Shown: positions 33,956-35,065 of the stretch, in pieces
Numbering within the stretch: position 1 is the first letter of the stretch
How the letters are laid out: every line of letters begins with the position of its first letter
From: Deltaproteobacteria bacterium
GTDB lineage: Bacteria > Desulfobacterota > Desulfuromonadia > Desulfuromonadales > Geopsychrobacteraceae
Assembly: GCA_024280335.1 (NCBI GenBank)
Contig: JAJRQI010000059.1
Location: 1-35,065 of the forward strand
Direction of reading: 5' to 3'
DNA length: 35,065 nt
Position numbers and translations under genes: made by a program
Notes under the pieces: model-generated
Seen by the model: only the letters and a program-made list of their open reading frames with translations
What the model was told of the DNA's origin: nothing
Databases searched by the model: none

Positions 33956-34462
33956 ATGAAAGACAGACGATACAACACCCTCCTTGGTTTGCTGCTGATC
34001 GCTTTGTTTCTGCTGGTTTCCGCAGCTCCGGTCATCGCCGGCGATGACCGGGAGGCGCTACAGGGACTGACAGCCGCCAAGGTGGTGTTCGATGTCAAAA
34101 AGGCTGATCCGCAAGAGCTGTTGCGCGCCTTGACCGCGATCAGAAACACCGGCGAAATACTGACCCGGCAGGCTGTGCTGCCCGATATTGTTGTGACCTT
34201 CCGCGGAGCTGCCGTGGTCTGCCTGGCCGACATGCGCGAGGATCCGGACACCGATGAGTATAAGAACGATCTTCTGGATAAAATCTCCTGGAACATCATC
34301 GAGTTGAAAAAATCCGGTGTTCAATTGGAGGTCTGTTCCTTGGCCCTCAAGCTGGCCGGAATGGACAATATCGACGTACTGCCCGGCCTCAAGCGGGTCG
34401 AAAACAGTTTGCTCTCGCTGATCGCTTATCAACAGAAAGGCTACGCGATGGTCGCCATATGA
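33956..34462 (+). CDS. Secreted DsrE/DsrF-like family protein
   Basis: The 168-residue protein has a signal peptide (LLGLLLIALFLLVSAAPVIAG). The domain that follows has strand VVFDVKKADPQELLRALTAI, then DIVVTFRGAAVVCLA, a helix through KNDLLDKISWNIIELKKSG, and VQLEVCSLALKLAGM. This matches the alpha/beta fold of DsrE-like proteins, which carry sulphur or act as peroxiredoxin-like accessory factors. Cysteines lie in VVCLA and LEVCSLA, the latter close to the usual active-site position. I chose the ATG at 33956 because GGAG precedes it and the signal peptide begins there; the frame is open to 33896, overlapping the ZraP-like gene. The role in this cluster is unknown. Confidence 0.78.
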   Translation: MKDRRYNTLLGLLLIALFLLVSAAPVIAGDDREALQGLTAAKVVFDVKKADPQELLRALTAIRNTGEILTRQAVLPDIVVTFRGAAVVCLADMREDPDTDEYKNDLLDKISWNIIELKKSGVQLEVCSLALKLAGMDNIDVLPGLKRVENSLLSLIAYQQKGYAMVAI

Positions 34463-34486
34463 TCAGGAAAGAAATTTTCCTGATCA
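34460..34486. terminator. Hairpin at the end of the DsrE-like gene
   Basis: TGATCAGGAAA at 34460-34470 is exactly complementary to TTTCCTGATCA at 34476-34486 with a 5-nt loop. The stop codon of the DsrE-like gene lies in the left arm. There is no U-tract after the stem, so it may be a processing or stability element rather than a full terminator. Confidence 0.55.
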
Positions 34487-34550
34487 AACACGGCCGGAGG
34501 CAAGAGACCTCTCCCCGACATCCGACAGAACCCTAAAGGAGCGTGCAAGC

Positions 34551-34805
34551 ATGATGAGATACTGGAACGACAACTGGCTGTGCGGACCCGGAGCCTATTT
34601 GCATGGCCCCTGGGGGATGCTGGTCAACCTCGGCTTCTGGATTCTGGTGATTTTTTTATTCGTCTGGCTGTTCAAGGCCGTCTTCAACAAAAACAGCGCC
34701 GCCCGGCCCTCTTCGTCAGCACAGGAAGTCCTGAGGCACCGCTATGCGGCGGGTGAGATCGATCGTCAGGAATACGAACGGATGATGCGAGAAATACAGG
34801 GATAG
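34551..34805 (+). CDS. Small membrane protein with SHOCT domain
   Basis: The 84-residue protein has one strong membrane helix (LVNLGFWILVIFLFVWLFKAVF) and a C-terminal SHOCT motif: AQEVLRHRYAAGEIDRQEYE followed by RMMREI. SHOCT modules are short oligomerisation-type helices often found at the ends of membrane proteins in stress clusters. AAAGGAG precedes the ATG. It is the last gene of the rightward cluster, 88 bp after the DsrE-like gene. The exact function is unknown. Confidence 0.82.
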   Translation: MMRYWNDNWLCGPGAYLHGPWGMLVNLGFWILVIFLFVWLFKAVFNKNSAARPSSSAQEVLRHRYAAGEIDRQEYERMMREIQG

Positions 34806-34904
34806 CTAAATGTTTTTACCTTGTATCCGGTACCGCCTTAACAGGCCACAGAGCCACAACAGACGGCTGAGCATCTTGCAACCTCTTCACCAAGGAGCAG
34901 CGCA

Positions 34905-34949
34905 ATGACCGTGAATCGCTTATTAACTCAACTTTCGCAGACGGAATAA
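34905..34949 (+). CDS. Possible 14-residue peptide or truncated gene start
   Basis: A good ribosome binding site (AAGGAG at 34892-34897) precedes an ATG that opens only 14 codons (MTVNRLLTQLSQTE) before TAA. It may be a leader peptide, or the 5' end of a gene cut off by the structured element that follows. The call rests only on the ribosome binding site. Confidence 0.25.
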   Translation: MTVNRLLTQLSQTE

Positions 34950-34977
34950 ATCCTTAACACACTTAAATAATTAAACA

Positions 34978-35047
34978 AAAGCATCATCAGCTGTAGTAAA
35001 ATAGGTTGTCGCCAAACAACCTGATACTAACAAGGAGATGATGCTTT
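34978..35047. repeat. Nested inverted repeats at the window end
   Basis: AAAGCATCATC at 34978-34988 is repeated inverted at 35037-35047. Between them GGTTGT (35004-35009) and ACAACC (35016-35021) form a second hairpin. The outer right arm covers the start of the truncated frame below and touches its ribosome binding site. It could be a terminal inverted repeat of an insertion sequence or a translation-limiting leader. Confidence 0.5.
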
Positions 35048-35065
35048 GGACCAGATTGTAGCAGA
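35046..35065 (+). CDS. Truncated reading frame at the window edge
   Basis: AAGGAG at 35032-35037 is 8 bp before a TTG that opens MDQIVA and continues past the edge. The ATG at 35041 in another frame stops after six codons. Only six residues are visible, so no family can be named. The flanking inverted repeats suggest a transposase as one possibility. Confidence 0.3.

Overview
The window looks like chromosome from a Gram-negative anaerobe of the Desulfuromonadales type (Geobacter/Desulfuromonas/Pelobacter relatives). The basis is moderately high GC, an NtrC/ZraR-type sigma-54 regulator with a matching -24/-12 promoter, a lipoprotein c-type cytochrome, an Feo iron system with an FeoA-fused DtxR regulator, two ArsR-family metal sensors, and a hybrid 7TMR-DISM sensor kinase. 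The assignment is inferred from gene content; no marker gene is present.

Region 1 (1-6061) is a worn accessory zone. It holds a hipB antitoxin gene with a hipA cut off before its kinase domain, an intact lipB, a fossil of a TyrR-type (ACT + Fis HTH) regulator, two short inverted-repeat elements, and an alanine dehydrogenase gene reduced in frame to 94 codons. Intact genes for a sodium:alanine symporter and a D-serine ammonia-lyase follow. Together the fossils and intact genes read as an alanine/serine catabolic locus that lost its regulator and dehydrogenase by internal deletions.

Region 2 (6201-22827) is surface biology: a lipoprotein-anchored hybrid histidine kinase followed by one 12.85-kb gene for a 4283-residue autotransporter. 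Its passenger is a glycine-rich solenoid with about 50 copies of a Q-S-I/V-G5-N-G-G motif, ending in a complete beta-barrel. A nine-C tract lies 74 bp before the start codon. The reading frame runs 34 codons past the expected terminal phenylalanine of the barrel.

Region 3 (23036-34805) is about metals and envelope stress. An ArsR/SmtB sensor with a full alpha5 zinc-site signature, feoB and a dtxR-feoA fusion form one leftward unit. It diverges from a ZraSR-like two-component pair across an 82-bp gap carrying a near-canonical SmtB-type operator. A second leftward operon encodes a MacB/LolD-type ABC permease and ATPase, a secreted OB-fold protein, a CadC-like ArsR repressor and a cytochrome c lipoprotein. 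Diverging from it is a rightward cluster behind a sigma-54 promoter: a His-rich lipopeptide, a membrane zinc-ribbon protein, a ZraP-like periplasmic protein, a secreted DsrE-like protein and a SHOCT protein. The likely logic is that ZraSR drives the sigma-54 cluster while the two ArsR sensors gate the Feo and ABC operons.

The window ends in a structured leader before a truncated reading frame, possibly the edge of a mobile element. I saw no tRNA, rRNA or CRISPR array.
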